Positions 1 to 7,247 of a stretch of DNA of 64,000 nt are shown here, in pieces. The notes beneath the pieces were generated by a model. That model searched no databases and was not told the DNA's origin. It was given only the letters and a program-made list of their open reading frames with translations. Position numbers and translations under genes: made by a program. Position 1 is the first letter of the stretch, and each line of letters opens with the position of its first letter. This stretch comes from Halopseudomonas nanhaiensis (GTDB lineage Bacteria; Pseudomonadota; Gammaproteobacteria; Pseudomonadales; Pseudomonadaceae), in NCBI RefSeq assembly GCF_020025155.1, contig NZ_CP073751.1, forward strand, positions 2,979,167-3,043,166. Reading direction: 5' to 3'.

Positions 1-293
1 GCATCGTAAACGGCGACCGACTGGACGAACGCCTGCCCTTCCTGCCAGCCCCAGTACACCACTCCGCCACCAGCAACATTCGTGCGGCGCACCGGGTCCT
101 GCTGGAAGCCGGCGATAAGCCGCTCTTCGACTCGCACCGGCGAGGATCCGCTCAACAGAGTCGCACGTGCGGCGCCCGCAAATGCAGCGATATCGGCTTT
201 CAATTCTTCCAGCGTCCTGGCCTGACCGAGCGCGGGTGTTGCGCACGCCGTCACCAGCACAACGAGCCAACCGAGCAAGCTCCATCGTTTCAT
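1..293 (-). CDS. Exported protein of unknown function, truncated by the window edge
   Basis: The reading frame is open from an ATG at 293 on the minus strand to base 1, so only about 97 N-terminal residues are visible. It opens MKRWSLLGWLVVLVTACATP, a basic start and hydrophobic core typical of a signal peptide. VTAC could serve as a lipobox, or cleavage could follow the later ALGQA. The mature part holds an alternating charged segment (RTLEELKADIAAF) and then VVYWGWQEG. I do not recognise the family. The next gene downstream of this one lies outside the window, and the PaiB-like gene ends about 58 bp upstream of its start on the same strand. Confidence 0.6.
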   Translation of the reverse strand, partial: MKRWSLLGWLVVLVTACATPALGQARTLEELKADIAAFAGAARATLLSGSSPVRVEERLIAGFQQDPVRRTNVAGGGVVYWGWQEGQAFVQSVAVYD

Positions 294-350
294 CAGCGCC
301 CCCCCGTGTATTGACGACGAACCGGTCCCTCGGTGAAGGAAAAGGCCCAG

Positions 351-962
351 TCAGATCAGGTCGGCCATCTCACTGTGTCCGTCCTGCGCCAGTCCGGCTT
401 TCACGCCGGCACGGTTGGCCTCCGGCTGGTTCTGGCTCGCCTTGAGCTTGCCGGTGAGCCTGTCGATACGAATCTCGATGCCGACGATCGCGCGGATCAG
501 CTTGTCAGTGTAGTCCCGCGGGGCGTCGTCGACGCGCCACGGTTGTGCTTGGCGCGCTTCATGCTGGTTGGTCAAGGCGCGCAGATGCCGGCCTAACCAG
601 TCGTGATCCTCGACCACCCGGGCCTGCCCCTCGGCATGCACCGCCAGATAGTTCCAGGTCGGCACCACCCGGCCATGCTCAGCTTTGGTGGCGTACCAGG
701 ACGGCGTCACGTACGCATCCGGCCCCTGAAAAACGGCCAGCACCTTTGCACCCTGCACCAGGCGCTTCCATACCGGATTGGCCCGCGCGAGGTGACACTG
801 CAGCACCCCCAGCGCACCGTCTGCTTCGCCCAGATGAAACGGCACGTGGTTCGCCTCGATACCCTGCTCATCGGCGATGACCAACAGGCCGAAGCTGTAC
901 TCGCGGACGTAGCGCAGAAGCGTTTCGGTGTCGTCCTGGCTGAAGTGGGTTGGCACGTACAT
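351..962 (-). CDS. PaiB-like FMN-binding protein
   Basis: A 203-residue protein beginning MYVPTHFSQDD, with a stretch NHVPFHL near residue 40 and PTWNYLAVHAEG near residue 110. These are hallmark segments of the PaiB (FMN-binding, split-barrel) family, first named as negative regulators of sporulation and protease genes in Bacillus. The frame stays open for 32 codons upstream, but MYVP is the conserved family start, so the ATG at 962 was chosen. Family members bind a flavin in a pyridoxamine-phosphate-oxidase-like fold; a regulatory role in this organism is unproven. It lies downstream of the channel gene on the same strand with a gap of about 70 bp. Confidence 0.85.
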   Translation of the reverse strand: MYVPTHFSQDDTETLLRYVREYSFGLLVIADEQGIEANHVPFHLGEADGALGVLQCHLARANPVWKRLVQGAKVLAVFQGPDAYVTPSWYATKAEHGRVVPTWNYLAVHAEGQARVVEDHDWLGRHLRALTNQHEARQAQPWRVDDAPRDYTDKLIRAIVGIEIRIDRLTGKLKASQNQPEANRAGVKAGLAQDGHSEMADLI

Positions 963-1035
963 TCGCGTACTTCCTCTGCGAGTTAGGTATCCCGGTGACG
1001 GCCCTGCATCACACGGCACAATGATCGTCGTCACA

Positions 1036-1860
1036 TCAACGCTGTTGTGAAAGCGCACGAATCTCCTCGCGCAGCGCAGCCACTTCGTCTCGCAAGGCAG
1101 TCATTTGCCTGGCGCCCGCCACTTCCGCATCGGCGCTGTCGGCATCGCGGCCGACGAAGAACGTGGCCAGTGCTGCCGTGACATAGCCGAATACACCGAA
1201 GGCATATAACGCCAGAAATATGCACAACACCCGCCCCTCGACCGTCTGCGGCCAGTGTTCCGAGCCCAGGGTGGTCATCATCATGGCAGTCCACCACAGT
1301 GCTTCGCCATAACTATCCAGCCCGTCGGTCACCTCACTTTCCAGCGCGTACATGCCGGCAGCGCCCGCAAAAGTGACCAGTACGGTAAGCGCAATGATAT
1401 AGCCGAAGCCCCGCCGACTCAGGCTCGCGCCCAGAGCCTTCATGCCCCGATTCAGCGAACTGACCACTCGGAACAGCCGCAGACCGCGTCCGGTCGTCGC
1501 CAGTCGCAGCGCGCGGACGGCACGAAAGATGCGGAACATGCGCAGTGCGGGAATGACCAGCGAGACGGCCGTCAGCCAGTTGGTCTTGAGGTACGCGCTT
1601 CTGTCGGTCGCCAGGACCGGTTTCAGTGCGAAATCGAGAATGAAGATGACCCAGACGGTGGTGCCAAGAACGGAGAACAGCGAACTCTGCCCCTGCACCA
1701 GTTCCAGCACCAGCAACACCAGCCACACGAAGGCCAGAACAACCATCGGTGTCTCCAGCCATGCTTCCAACCGCTGGAGCAACTCGTAACGCTCACGCGT
1801 CAGCTCGTCCTCGTGGGTGACGTCTGCGCTTGAATCGTCGCGCTTTGTTTCCTCGCTCAT
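1036..1860 (-). CDS. Voltage-gated-type six-TM ion channel with unusual selectivity filter
   Basis: A 274-residue membrane protein with the order S1 (about 38-57), S2 (65-83), S3 (95-107), an arginine-rich S4 (RIFRAVRALRL, 110-120), S5 (152-173), pore loop (185-203) and S6 (210-235). It ends in a short coiled coil of alternating Glu, Arg and Leu (252-274). This is the one-domain voltage-gated cation channel layout. The pore reads TTLGSE at residues 196-201, where a canonical potassium channel has TVGYG. It is therefore a channel of uncertain selectivity, although automated annotation would usually call it a potassium channel. The ATG at 1860 follows no strong ribosome site. Confidence 0.85.
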   Translation of the reverse strand: MSEETKRDDSSADVTHEDELTRERYELLQRLEAWLETPMVVLAFVWLVLLVLELVQGQSSLFSVLGTTVWVIFILDFALKPVLATDRSAYLKTNWLTAVSLVIPALRMFRIFRAVRALRLATTGRGLRLFRVVSSLNRGMKALGASLSRRGFGYIIALTVLVTFAGAAGMYALESEVTDGLDSYGEALWWTAMMMTTLGSEHWPQTVEGRVLCIFLALYAFGVFGYVTAALATFFVGRDADSADAEVAGARQMTALRDEVAALREEIRALSQQR

Positions 1861-2009
1861 GCCCGACCTCGCTTTCTGTGGGACCCCGGCTCCAACCCTC
1901 GACTGACGGGGTCGCCGTTTTCGAGGGTAAGTGTGGCATGTCCTGAAGAAAGGTCGGACTGCAGCGGTCCGATGCCGTTTGCGAGTTCAGGGACTGTGAT
2001 CTGATCAGC

Positions 2010-2702
2010 TCAGCGGCCCAGGGCGAGTTCGACAGCCCGCCGGGCATGAATCGCGGTGGTGTCATAGAGCTTCACTGTGGTGTCTTCGTCTCCAATCAGC
2101 AGCCCGATTTCCGTGCACCCGAGTATCACCGCCTGCGCGCCACGGGCCGACAAGGACGACACCACATCAAGATAAGCCGCCTTCGAGCCGGCGTCGATGA
2201 TGCCCTGACACAACTCCTGGTAGATGATCGAGTGGACTGTCTCGCGCTCGGCTTCATCCGGCACGAGCACCTCCAGCCCCTGGAGCTCGAGTCGCTCCCG
2301 GTAAAACGCTTGTTCCATCGTAAAGCGCGTACCGAGCAGGCCTACCTGTGAGACGCCATCGTTTTTCAGCGCCTGGGCTGTAGCGTCGGCGATGTGCAGC
2401 AACGGCACACCCGCAGCCCGCTCGATCTGCTCCGCTACCTTGTGCATGGTGTTGGTACACAACACCAGGAAATCAGCGCCAGCAGCCTGAAGCGACGTCG
2501 CGGCCTGCCCCAGGATTCTCGCTGTCGCGTCCCAGTCTCCCCGGTGCTGCAACGCTTCGATCTCGGCGAAATCAACGCTGTAGAGAACGAGCTTGGCCGA
2601 ATGCAGGCCGCCCAACCGCTCGCGAACCATCTGGTTGATCAACTGGTAGTACGTCTGTGTCGATTCCCAGCTCATGCCGCCGATCAGTCCGATCGTTTTC
2701 AT
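2010..2702 (-). CDS. Aspartate/glutamate racemase family protein
   Basis: A 230-residue protein starting MKTIGLIGGMSWEST, the usual opening of the YgeA/aspartate racemase group. The two catalytic cysteines of this cofactor-independent family are present: Cys82 in LCTNTMHK and Cys196 in LGCTEIG. Such enzymes interconvert L- and D-amino acids by a two-base mechanism; some members are broad-spectrum racemases or act on other substrates, so the exact substrate is unknown. The start is supported by GGAGAG about 8 bases before the ATG. It stands alone, on the same strand as the acetyltransferase upstream. Confidence 0.88.
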   Translation of the reverse strand: MKTIGLIGGMSWESTQTYYQLINQMVRERLGGLHSAKLVLYSVDFAEIEALQHRGDWDATARILGQAATSLQAAGADFLVLCTNTMHKVAEQIERAAGVPLLHIADATAQALKNDGVSQVGLLGTRFTMEQAFYRERLELQGLEVLVPDEAERETVHSIIYQELCQGIIDAGSKAAYLDVVSSLSARGAQAVILGCTEIGLLIGDEDTTVKLYDTTAIHARRAVELALGR

Positions 2703-2751
2703 TCGTTACTCTCCTTCGCCGCGGCCTGCGCCAAGCGCGGCCCCACGGTTG

Positions 2752-3372
2752 CTAGCTGCCGACATTTCCGTCTGGGAGGTCGCCGGACCGGCTTAGCCTA
2801 TATTCAAGATGCGCCCTCACCTCGGGCCACTCTCCCTTGTGCACGCTGTACATCACCGTGTCCCGGATCGTCCCGTCGCGGCGCATGCCGTTCCCGCGAA
2901 TCACGCCGTCCTTTCGCGCCCCAAGCCGCTCGATCGCGCGCTGGCTGGCAAAGTTGAAAACGTCGGTCCGCCAGCCGACGACGTTACAGCCCAGCGTATC
3001 GAACGCGTGCGTCAGCAACAGCAGCTTGCAGGTGGTATTGATGTGCGTACGCTGTGCTCGTCTGGCGTACCAGGTGTAGCCGATTTCGACTCGCTTCACC
3101 TCCGGCAGAATGTCGTGGTAACTGGTCGAGCCAAACACCTCTCCACTCGCCTCATCAACGACAGCGAAGGCGAATCGGTGTCCCTCCGCCCGGCTTTTCA
3201 GCGCAGCGTCGATATAGCCGCGCGTTTGCCCGGGCTCTGGAACCGATGTCACACGCAGATTCCAAAGCTCCCCGTCCGCAGCGGCGGCGCGCAAACCGGA
3301 TTCGTGTTCGAGCGCAAGCGGTACTAGCTGTATGCCGCGTGCGGCCAGGGTGATGGGTTCAATAAAGGCCAT
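2752..3372 (-). CDS. GNAT family N-acetyltransferase, RimJ/RimL type
   Basis: A 206-residue protein with the RimJ/RimL-like N-terminus (IQLVPLALEHESGL) and the central block VFGSTSYHDI...VEIGYTWYAR, followed by AQRTHINTTCKLLLLTHAFDTLGCNVV. The latter corresponds to the acetyl-CoA-binding motif A region of this subfamily, in which the classic Q/RxxGxG/A loop is degenerate. A late segment ASQRAIERLGARKDGVIRG is typical. Members acetylate N-terminal or small-molecule amines; the target here is unknown. It ends about 50 bp before the racemase gene, so the two could be co-transcribed. Confidence 0.85.
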   Translation of the reverse strand: MAFIEPITLAARGIQLVPLALEHESGLRAAAADGELWNLRVTSVPEPGQTRGYIDAALKSRAEGHRFAFAVVDEASGEVFGSTSYHDILPEVKRVEIGYTWYARRAQRTHINTTCKLLLLTHAFDTLGCNVVGWRTDVFNFASQRAIERLGARKDGVIRGNGMRRDGTIRDTVMYSVHKGEWPEVRAHLEYRLSRSGDLPDGNVGS

Positions 3373-3496
3373 GGTTGCCGTCCGAGGGTGGGTAGGTATC
3401 TACGTTGCGGTAGTTGACAATGCAATGCGCAGAGTCGCTTCAGCGTGCAAGCAAAGCCGTGCGCGCTTGCTGGGATATCTCTCTAGTGAGATTGCC

Positions 3497-3877
3497 TTAA
3501 CGCGGCGTACGCGTGAACCAAAAGAGACCGGCCGCGATGCACAGCGCAACCAATGCCACGAGATCGGCGATGAACACCTTGCGTATCGCCTCGTTGTATC
3601 CACCGACAGACCAGGCGATAAGCAGAAAGGAGATCACGCTGACCAGTCCCGCAAGAATGGCGACAGGCTGCAAGTCGGGCTCGAACGCGGCATAGGCCAG
3701 AAACAGACCCAGCAAGCCAAACAGAACCGCCCGATGACGCATCAGGATTTGAAGATTCGGGTCGTTGATCGCGACGCCGTACAGCGAGGACAACCGTTCG
3801 GCGCCAATCACCCCCGAAACCGGTAGCAAATGGATTAAGCTGGCAAGCAACAACATCGCGGTGATTGTTTTCTGCAT
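3497..3877 (-). CDS. Small integral membrane protein
   Basis: A 126-residue protein with an N-terminal hydrophobic segment (residues 4-26) and two or three more (about 50-64, 71-90 and 101-121). It ends FTRTPR, which suggests a four-helix inner-membrane protein. I recall similar proteins in Pseudomonas sometimes mislabelled phosphopantetheine adenylyltransferase; nothing here resembles that enzyme, which carries a nucleotidyltransferase HxGH motif. No function can be assigned. It sits alone between the RimJ-like gene and the start of the cassette-like region. Confidence 0.65.
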   Translation of the reverse strand: MQKTITAMLLLASLIHLLPVSGVIGAERLSSLYGVAINDPNLQILMRHRAVLFGLLGLFLAYAAFEPDLQPVAILAGLVSVISFLLIAWSVGGYNEAIRKVFIADLVALVALCIAAGLFWFTRTPR

Positions 3878-3973
3878 GAGGGGATGTCCTTGTCGAAGTG
3901 AAGCAGAAGGGCTGACCCGCCGGACGGACCGGTAGCATCCCTAGTGACTTGGCCGGTGATTCAGGTTGCGGCG

Positions 3974-3996
3974 CCGGTAAGAGAAGGGTCGCCACG
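3974..3996. other. Short sequence resembling the interior of the attC at 6045
   Basis: The segment CCGGTAAGAGAAGGGTCGCC, just 3' of the acetyltransferase at 4007, matches CCGGTAGAGGGTCGCC inside the probable attC site (6083-6098) apart from a 4-base insertion. The flanking consensus core sites are not recognisable here. It may be the remnant of a related attC belonging to the acetyltransferase cassette, or a coincidence. Confidence 0.25.
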
Positions 3997-4006
3997 GCTC
4001 GCGTTA

Positions 4007-4447
4007 TCAGGCCGCTGACCAAGACATATGGATATGTGTAGCACTATCATGCGTTCGAACGAAGCCTAATCGTTCATAGAACCGCCTAGCCGCAGCATTG
4101 GTTCGAAATACGCCGAGCTCAACCGAGATGCCGGAAGCGGCAGCTCGTTTCTGGACGTCTTTAATCAGCAGAGCACCGATTCCCCTGCATTGATATTGAG
4201 CTGAGAGGGCAATGTTCCGGATGTAAATGCGATCGCCCTCTTCGCAGCACTGGAGATAGCCAATGACCCGGTCGTCAACCGAAACGGTCGAGGTTATTGA
4301 AGACTCGAGCTCCCGGGAAAAATTGGCTTTTTGCCACTGTTCGTCCCATCCCCAGAGCTGATCGATATGCGAGCGGAAGACCGCTCGATGTATTTCAAAT
4401 AAATCCGCTGCTTCGTCGTTTCGCACCGGCCGTATGACTAGTTTCAT
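4007..4447 (-). CDS. GNAT family N-acetyltransferase
   Basis: A 146-residue single-domain acetyltransferase. The acetyl-CoA site is intact: the strand YIRNIALSAQYQCRGIGALL contains the QxxGxG loop (QCRGIG), followed by GVFRTNAAARRFYERLGF, the usual C-terminal helix and turn. The substrate is unknown. Small GNAT genes are among the commonest passengers of integron cassettes, and this one is co-oriented with the other genes of the AT-richer block. No clear attC site follows it, though a fragment resembling the 6045 site lies just 3' of the stop. Confidence 0.88.
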   Translation of the reverse strand: MKLVIRPVRNDEAADLFEIHRAVFRSHIDQLWGWDEQWQKANFSRELESSITSTVSVDDRVIGYLQCCEEGDRIYIRNIALSAQYQCRGIGALLIKDVQKRAAASGISVELGVFRTNAAARRFYERLGFVRTHDSATHIHMSWSAA

Positions 4448-4599
4448 TTAGCAACCGAGCGCGTTGGTTTGCATTTCAGGCAAGATGACATCCTGAACTT
4501 CCGGCATCCCGGTCTCGACACTTTCAGCATGGAACCCCGTCCGACCTCTTGATTCTGCACATGCCCTAGTTGAGATTAGCGAAGGCTTTAGGGGATCAA
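4448..4599. other. Gap between two cassette-like genes, no supported gene
   Basis: The minus strand is open across this gap and codes a polar, low-complexity peptide ending NALGC. It overlaps the membrane protein gene, has no ribosome site or recognisable domain, and reads like the tail of a truncated gene. I do not call it as a gene, and I see no complete attC site here. Confidence 0.3.
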
Positions 4600-4893
4600 T
4601 CAAGCGGCACCCAACCCTGAAGCTGCCAGCCAAATCGGAAGGATGACCCAGGCCAGCGCGCCGACAAACAAGATAAGCAAATAGACAAGTACGTTGCTGG
4701 AGTACCGCGCGATCAGATAAAAATAGGCAGTGGCGAATCCCAAATTTACCAACGCTGTGATCGCACTCTGCGCTGCATCGGCTGATAGCAGACCCAGCAG
4801 AAAAGTAAGCAGGGCGAACGCTGCCGCAAAGCGCACCGGCCGTCCGTATACGCTGACCGCCCAGCCGAAAGCGAGTAGTACGACTACTCCCAT
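4600..4893 (-). CDS. Small hydrophobic membrane protein in cassette-like region
   Basis: A 97-residue protein made almost entirely of three or four membrane segments (about 1-14, 20-37, 46-62 and 66-90), with few charged residues. No family is recognised. The composition is more AT-rich than the purL or mla genes nearby. The start lies 13 bp after the stop of the membrane protein at 4907, without an attC between them, so the two probably form one unit, like a two-gene cassette. Confidence 0.55.
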   Translation of the reverse strand: MGVVVLLAFGWAVSVYGRPVRFAAAFALLTFLLGLLSADAAQSAITALVNLGFATAYFYLIARYSSNVLVYLLILFVGALAWVILPIWLAASGLGAA

Positions 4894-4906
4894 ATCGCTA
4901 TCCCTG

Positions 4907-5323
4907 CTAAATACAATGGTCCGCTTGCTCGAGTTTGCATAGCCTTATTCGTGCGTAATAATCCCGAGAGTTTTTCCCAAAAGCATAAACGGCCAGCCAC
5001 CATAAATACAGCAGCAGAGATATGGTGAAAGCTGACAATTGAAAAAACTGAAATTCGTTGGAAAATGTCATAACCAACCAATACAGCACTCCCAATATCG
5101 CAAGAAGTGCAGAGATAACTACGGCCAACACACGCCCTAATCTCGCGTCCGCCAAGAGTCCAAGGAATGCAATATTGACAGGTATAGCCAGTGCAAGCGG
5201 CAGTAGTATTTCGATTGACTCAATATTTTGAGTGGCGACATCAAGCCAGGATTGAAATGCCAAGATTCCGAATAAAAATATTGCAGCTCTTACGGCTAAA
5301 GGCCTGGACACGGTATTAAACAC
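4907..5323 (-). CDS. Integral membrane protein in cassette-like region
   Basis: A 138-residue protein with four predicted hydrophobic segments (about 8-22, 36-57, 64-82 and 92-112) and a short basic tail, LCKLEQADHCI. It begins at a GTG at 5323; a second in-frame GTG at 5311, giving a start VSRPLAV, is equally possible. I do not recognise the family. Its AT-rich codon use contrasts with the core genes. It directly precedes the second small membrane protein on the same strand, and it lies immediately downstream of the methyltransferase pseudogene. Confidence 0.55.
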   Translation of the reverse strand: MFNTVSRPLAVRAAIFLFGILAFQSWLDVATQNIESIEILLPLALAIPVNIAFLGLLADARLGRVLAVVISALLAILGVLYWLVMTFSNEFQFFQLSAFTISLLLYLWWLAVYAFGKNSRDYYARIRLCKLEQADHCI

Positions 5324-5354
5324 TCTTAGGTAAAGGGTCAGTGGTGCAGAGCCC

Positions 5355-6028
5355 CTACGCGGCTAAGCTTCGGAGTGACTGCCTGTTGGGCGCGTGGTTC
5401 GGCTGTACGGTCGCATCTCTTCGATCCGCCGGTTTGCTGACGATAAGCTCGAAGCGGTGCCAGTGAGGCGGCACGTGTCCGCCATCTCCCTCGGCTTCGC
5501 GTAGCAGCTCGACATTCAAGCCGCTGCAAGGCTGCCACCTCGTCCTTTGTACGAAAGCTCGTTTCCGAGTCTCCGGCCCAATCGTGTCTGTCTCCAAAGA
5601 AGTGGGCCGCGAACTGTACGCCGGGCTCGAGCGCAGAAACGATAAGCGCCCACAATCGCGGAAAGTTGGCCGGCGTACAACAAAAGGCCAAGCTAAGCGC
5701 TGCGTGAATGAGTGTCGAAGGCGCCAGCTCTCCGAGCTCTTCGAAGCACGATATAACCGCATCCGCGCGTCCAGCGGGCGGATCGGTAGCCGATGCTGCG
5801 ACACGCGCGATGGCCCGAGGCTCCCTGTCGATGGCTAGAACATTCCACGCTGCGTTCAGCAGCATCTTCGCCTATACACCGGCCCCGCAACCGAGGTCGA
5901 CCGCGTGACGATTGCCCCGTGGCAGAAGCTCTGTTCCTAAGAGCACGACGGAGAAGCGGAGATAAAACGCGATCTTGATAGGTGCGACAGTAGGCCTCCC
6001 ACCCATTCTCTACATCTGTGTCCGGCAT
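5355..6028 (-). pseudogene. Class I SAM-dependent methyltransferase, broken by two frameshifts and a stop
   Basis: Reading on from the ATG at 6028, MPDTDVENGWEAYCRTYQDR is in frame. The frame is then lost near 5935, where the next frame continues LGTELLPRGNRHAVDLGCGAGV with the SAM-binding DLGCGAG motif. An in-frame TAG follows at 5872-5874, where homologues would be expected to carry a sense codon. The frame resumes as AKMLLNAAWNVLAIDREP and runs to DEVAAL. A second shift near 5540 is needed to reach GLNVELLREAEGDGGHVPPHWHRF, a normal C-terminus. Three lesions make a functional product unlikely. It sits 3' of a probable attC, in the position of a cassette gene. Confidence 0.8.
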
Positions 6029-6044
6029 ATCGGCTGACCCGTGC

Positions 6045-6131
6045 GTCTAACGCGAAGCTATGCGGCAACCCGTCAGGGACGTCCGGTAGAGGGTCGCCAG
6101 GCCGGTAATTTATTTGAGCGATTGGTTAGGC
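6045..6131 (-). repeat. Probable attC recombination site of a gene cassette, 87 bp
   Basis: Both outer core sites fit the integron consensus. On the minus strand the site opens GCCTAAC (RYYYAAC) at 6131-6125 and closes GTTAGAC (GTTRRRY) at 6051-6045. Inside, after 5-base spacers, GCTCA on one arm faces GCTA on the other, leaving one unpaired C, which is the asymmetry that marks the bottom strand in attC sites. It starts 5 bases after the stop of the exported protein at 6137, and the next gene's ATG lies 16 bases beyond it. The inner stem is weaker than in the site at 6513. Confidence 0.6.
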
Positions 6132-6136
6132 ATTTT

Positions 6137-6505
6137 TCAGTTCACACCGCACGGAGCTGCGGGTAATGCTCCTACAAGAGTTCGCTGCCATGCTTTGGCA
6201 CTCTCCAGGGAGCTGAACTTCCCACGTAAGGTTCCGCTAGGAACTGGCGTCGATATCGTCGCTCTCAAAAATACGCGACCACCGACAATAATACGGGTCA
6301 TCCTGCCAATGTTTGCATCAGTGAAACGCTCAAAACTTGTGGTGCCAACCTCTGTCAACTTTAGGTTAATCGGCCATTCATTTTCGATCTGGGTACCTAC
6401 TGTAGATTGCTGCACGTAAGCCGAACACAGGTGAAAGTCTAGCTCAGTCTCTGCTAGTACGGCACCGGGGGTAACCAGCAAAAGGGTCGCGACCCATTTC
6501 ATCAT
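6137..6505 (-). CDS. Exported small protein resembling the SecD P1-head subdomain
   Basis: A 122-residue protein with a clear signal peptide (MMKWVATLLLVTPGAVLA) cleaved before ETELDF. The mature domain contains NIGRMTRIIVGGRVFLRATI followed by TPVPSGTLRGKFSSLESAKA. This is the pattern of the periplasmic SecD/SecDF P1 head subdomain, where GKRLAIVLDGKV is followed by a helix rich in Glu and Ala. It is far too short to be SecD and has no membrane domain, so it is a stand-alone periplasmic version of unknown role. The start lies about 8 bases after the attC core at 6513, as expected for a cassette gene. GTG at 6508 is an alternative start. Confidence 0.7.
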   Translation of the reverse strand: MMKWVATLLLVTPGAVLAETELDFHLCSAYVQQSTVGTQIENEWPINLKLTEVGTTSFERFTDANIGRMTRIIVGGRVFLRATISTPVPSGTLRGKFSSLESAKAWQRTLVGALPAAPCGVN

Positions 6506-6512
6506 CACGATT

Positions 6513-6572
6513 GCCTAACGCCCGCGTAAAGCGCGCGAGGTACGAGCGTCGCCTTTGACGCGATTGTTATGC
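6513..6572 (-). repeat. attC site (59-base-element type), 60 bp
   Basis: On the minus strand the site opens GCATAAC (one mismatch to RYYYAAC) and closes GTTAGGC (GTTRRRY). Folding the arms pairs CGCGTCAAAG with the complement of CTTTACGCG, leaving a single extrahelical C on one arm. Three-base spacers separate these L boxes from the outer cores. This is the imperfect, asymmetric hairpin recognised by integron integrases, and its 60-bp length is the classic size. It lies between the membrane protein gene at 6607 and the exported protein at 6137. The first bases of the upstream cassette (TTATGG, near 6872) agree with its left core, as expected for a cassette joined at that point. Confidence 0.8.
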
Positions 6573-6606
6573 GCATTTAGAAAGTGGGAAATGATGACAG
6601 TGATTG

Positions 6607-6846
6607 TCATAAAGCTGCTATCCGCTCAGGCATTAAGATAAACCTTGCCCATGCTACGACGAGGATAAGAAGCGTCATCCCGATTACGCATTGCCAGTAG
6701 CTGCTAGGCTCCAAATCTCTCGAATGCCATCTTCCCACAGCAAATATCTTTCGTTTGAACAAGCCAACCAACAGCGAAGCCGCGTAGACGAGTAAGGCTA
6801 CCTCTAGCAAACGGTAGACTACGAAGATCAGCGTTTCGTCAGACAA
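6607..6846 (-). CDS. Small two-helix membrane protein, probable cassette gene
   Basis: A 79-residue protein with two hydrophobic segments (about 5-27 and 49-69) separated by a basic loop (KRKIFAVGRWHSRD), so a small inner-membrane hairpin. Translation starts at TTG with GGGAG 9 bases upstream. The family is not recognised. The attC at 6513-6572 follows its stop by about 35 bases, and a core-like GTTATGG lies about 21 bases before its start. The gene and site together therefore look like one intact cassette. Confidence 0.6.
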   Translation of the reverse strand: MSDETLIFVVYRLLEVALLVYAASLLVGLFKRKIFAVGRWHSRDLEPSSYWQCVIGMTLLILVVAWARFILMPERIAAL

Positions 6847-6866
6847 TTAGGTCTCCCTTTGGCACC

Positions 6867-6873
6867 CCATAAC
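6867..6873 (-). other. Possible cassette boundary (recombination core)
   Basis: Minus-strand GTTATGG agrees in its first six bases with GTTATGC, the complement of the left core of the attC at 6566-6572. In an integrated cassette the first bases after the crossover should match the cassette's own attC in this way. It would mark the upstream edge of the 6607-6846 cassette. Confidence 0.4.
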
Positions 6874-7242
6874 AGTGATTAGGTGGAATTCCATCATATT
6901 GCATATTGGTTGCTTCCATATAACTCCGCTCCCGACCGTCTGACCTGCTGGCAATACTTATTACAAATCAGTCACTTGCGAAGATCCCGACCTCCCACCC
7001 GTAATCGCGTGACTTCCACATTTCGTGATTTTTTTATACTAGGGCGCTGCCGCGGCGCGATCAGCGTGAGCGCTTTCGCGGGCACGCTACCGCCCTACCT
7101 TTCGCGCACAGGCATGGCGGTATGGAGCGATTAAGGGGAAAGAGACAGCTGTCCGTGCCGCCAGGCGGGTTGGTTCAGGCATCCTTTGCCGAGTCCGAGC
7201 ATATTACAGCCGGATGGCCTATTCCAATCGGGACGGGGCGCA
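6874..7242. other. Intergenic region without a supported gene
   Basis: About 370 bp between the outermost cassette gene and the purL terminator. Short open frames exist, but none has a ribosome site, domain or codon use like the neighbours. I see no integrase gene, no attI site and no tRNA. Confidence 0.4.
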
Positions 7243-7247
7243 CAAAA

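Noticed and set aside
5315-5391. A third attC-like pair of cores (GCCCAAC on the minus strand and GTTTAAT) between the methyltransferase remnant and the membrane protein at 4907
   Set aside because: One core breaks the GTTRRRY consensus, the inner arms do not pair, and the GCCCAAC lies inside the C-terminal coding part of the methyltransferase remnant.
6607-6846. Toxin-antitoxin gene as an explanation for the small cassette membrane protein
   Set aside because: Only one open frame is present and no partner or family motif is seen, so no such claim is made.
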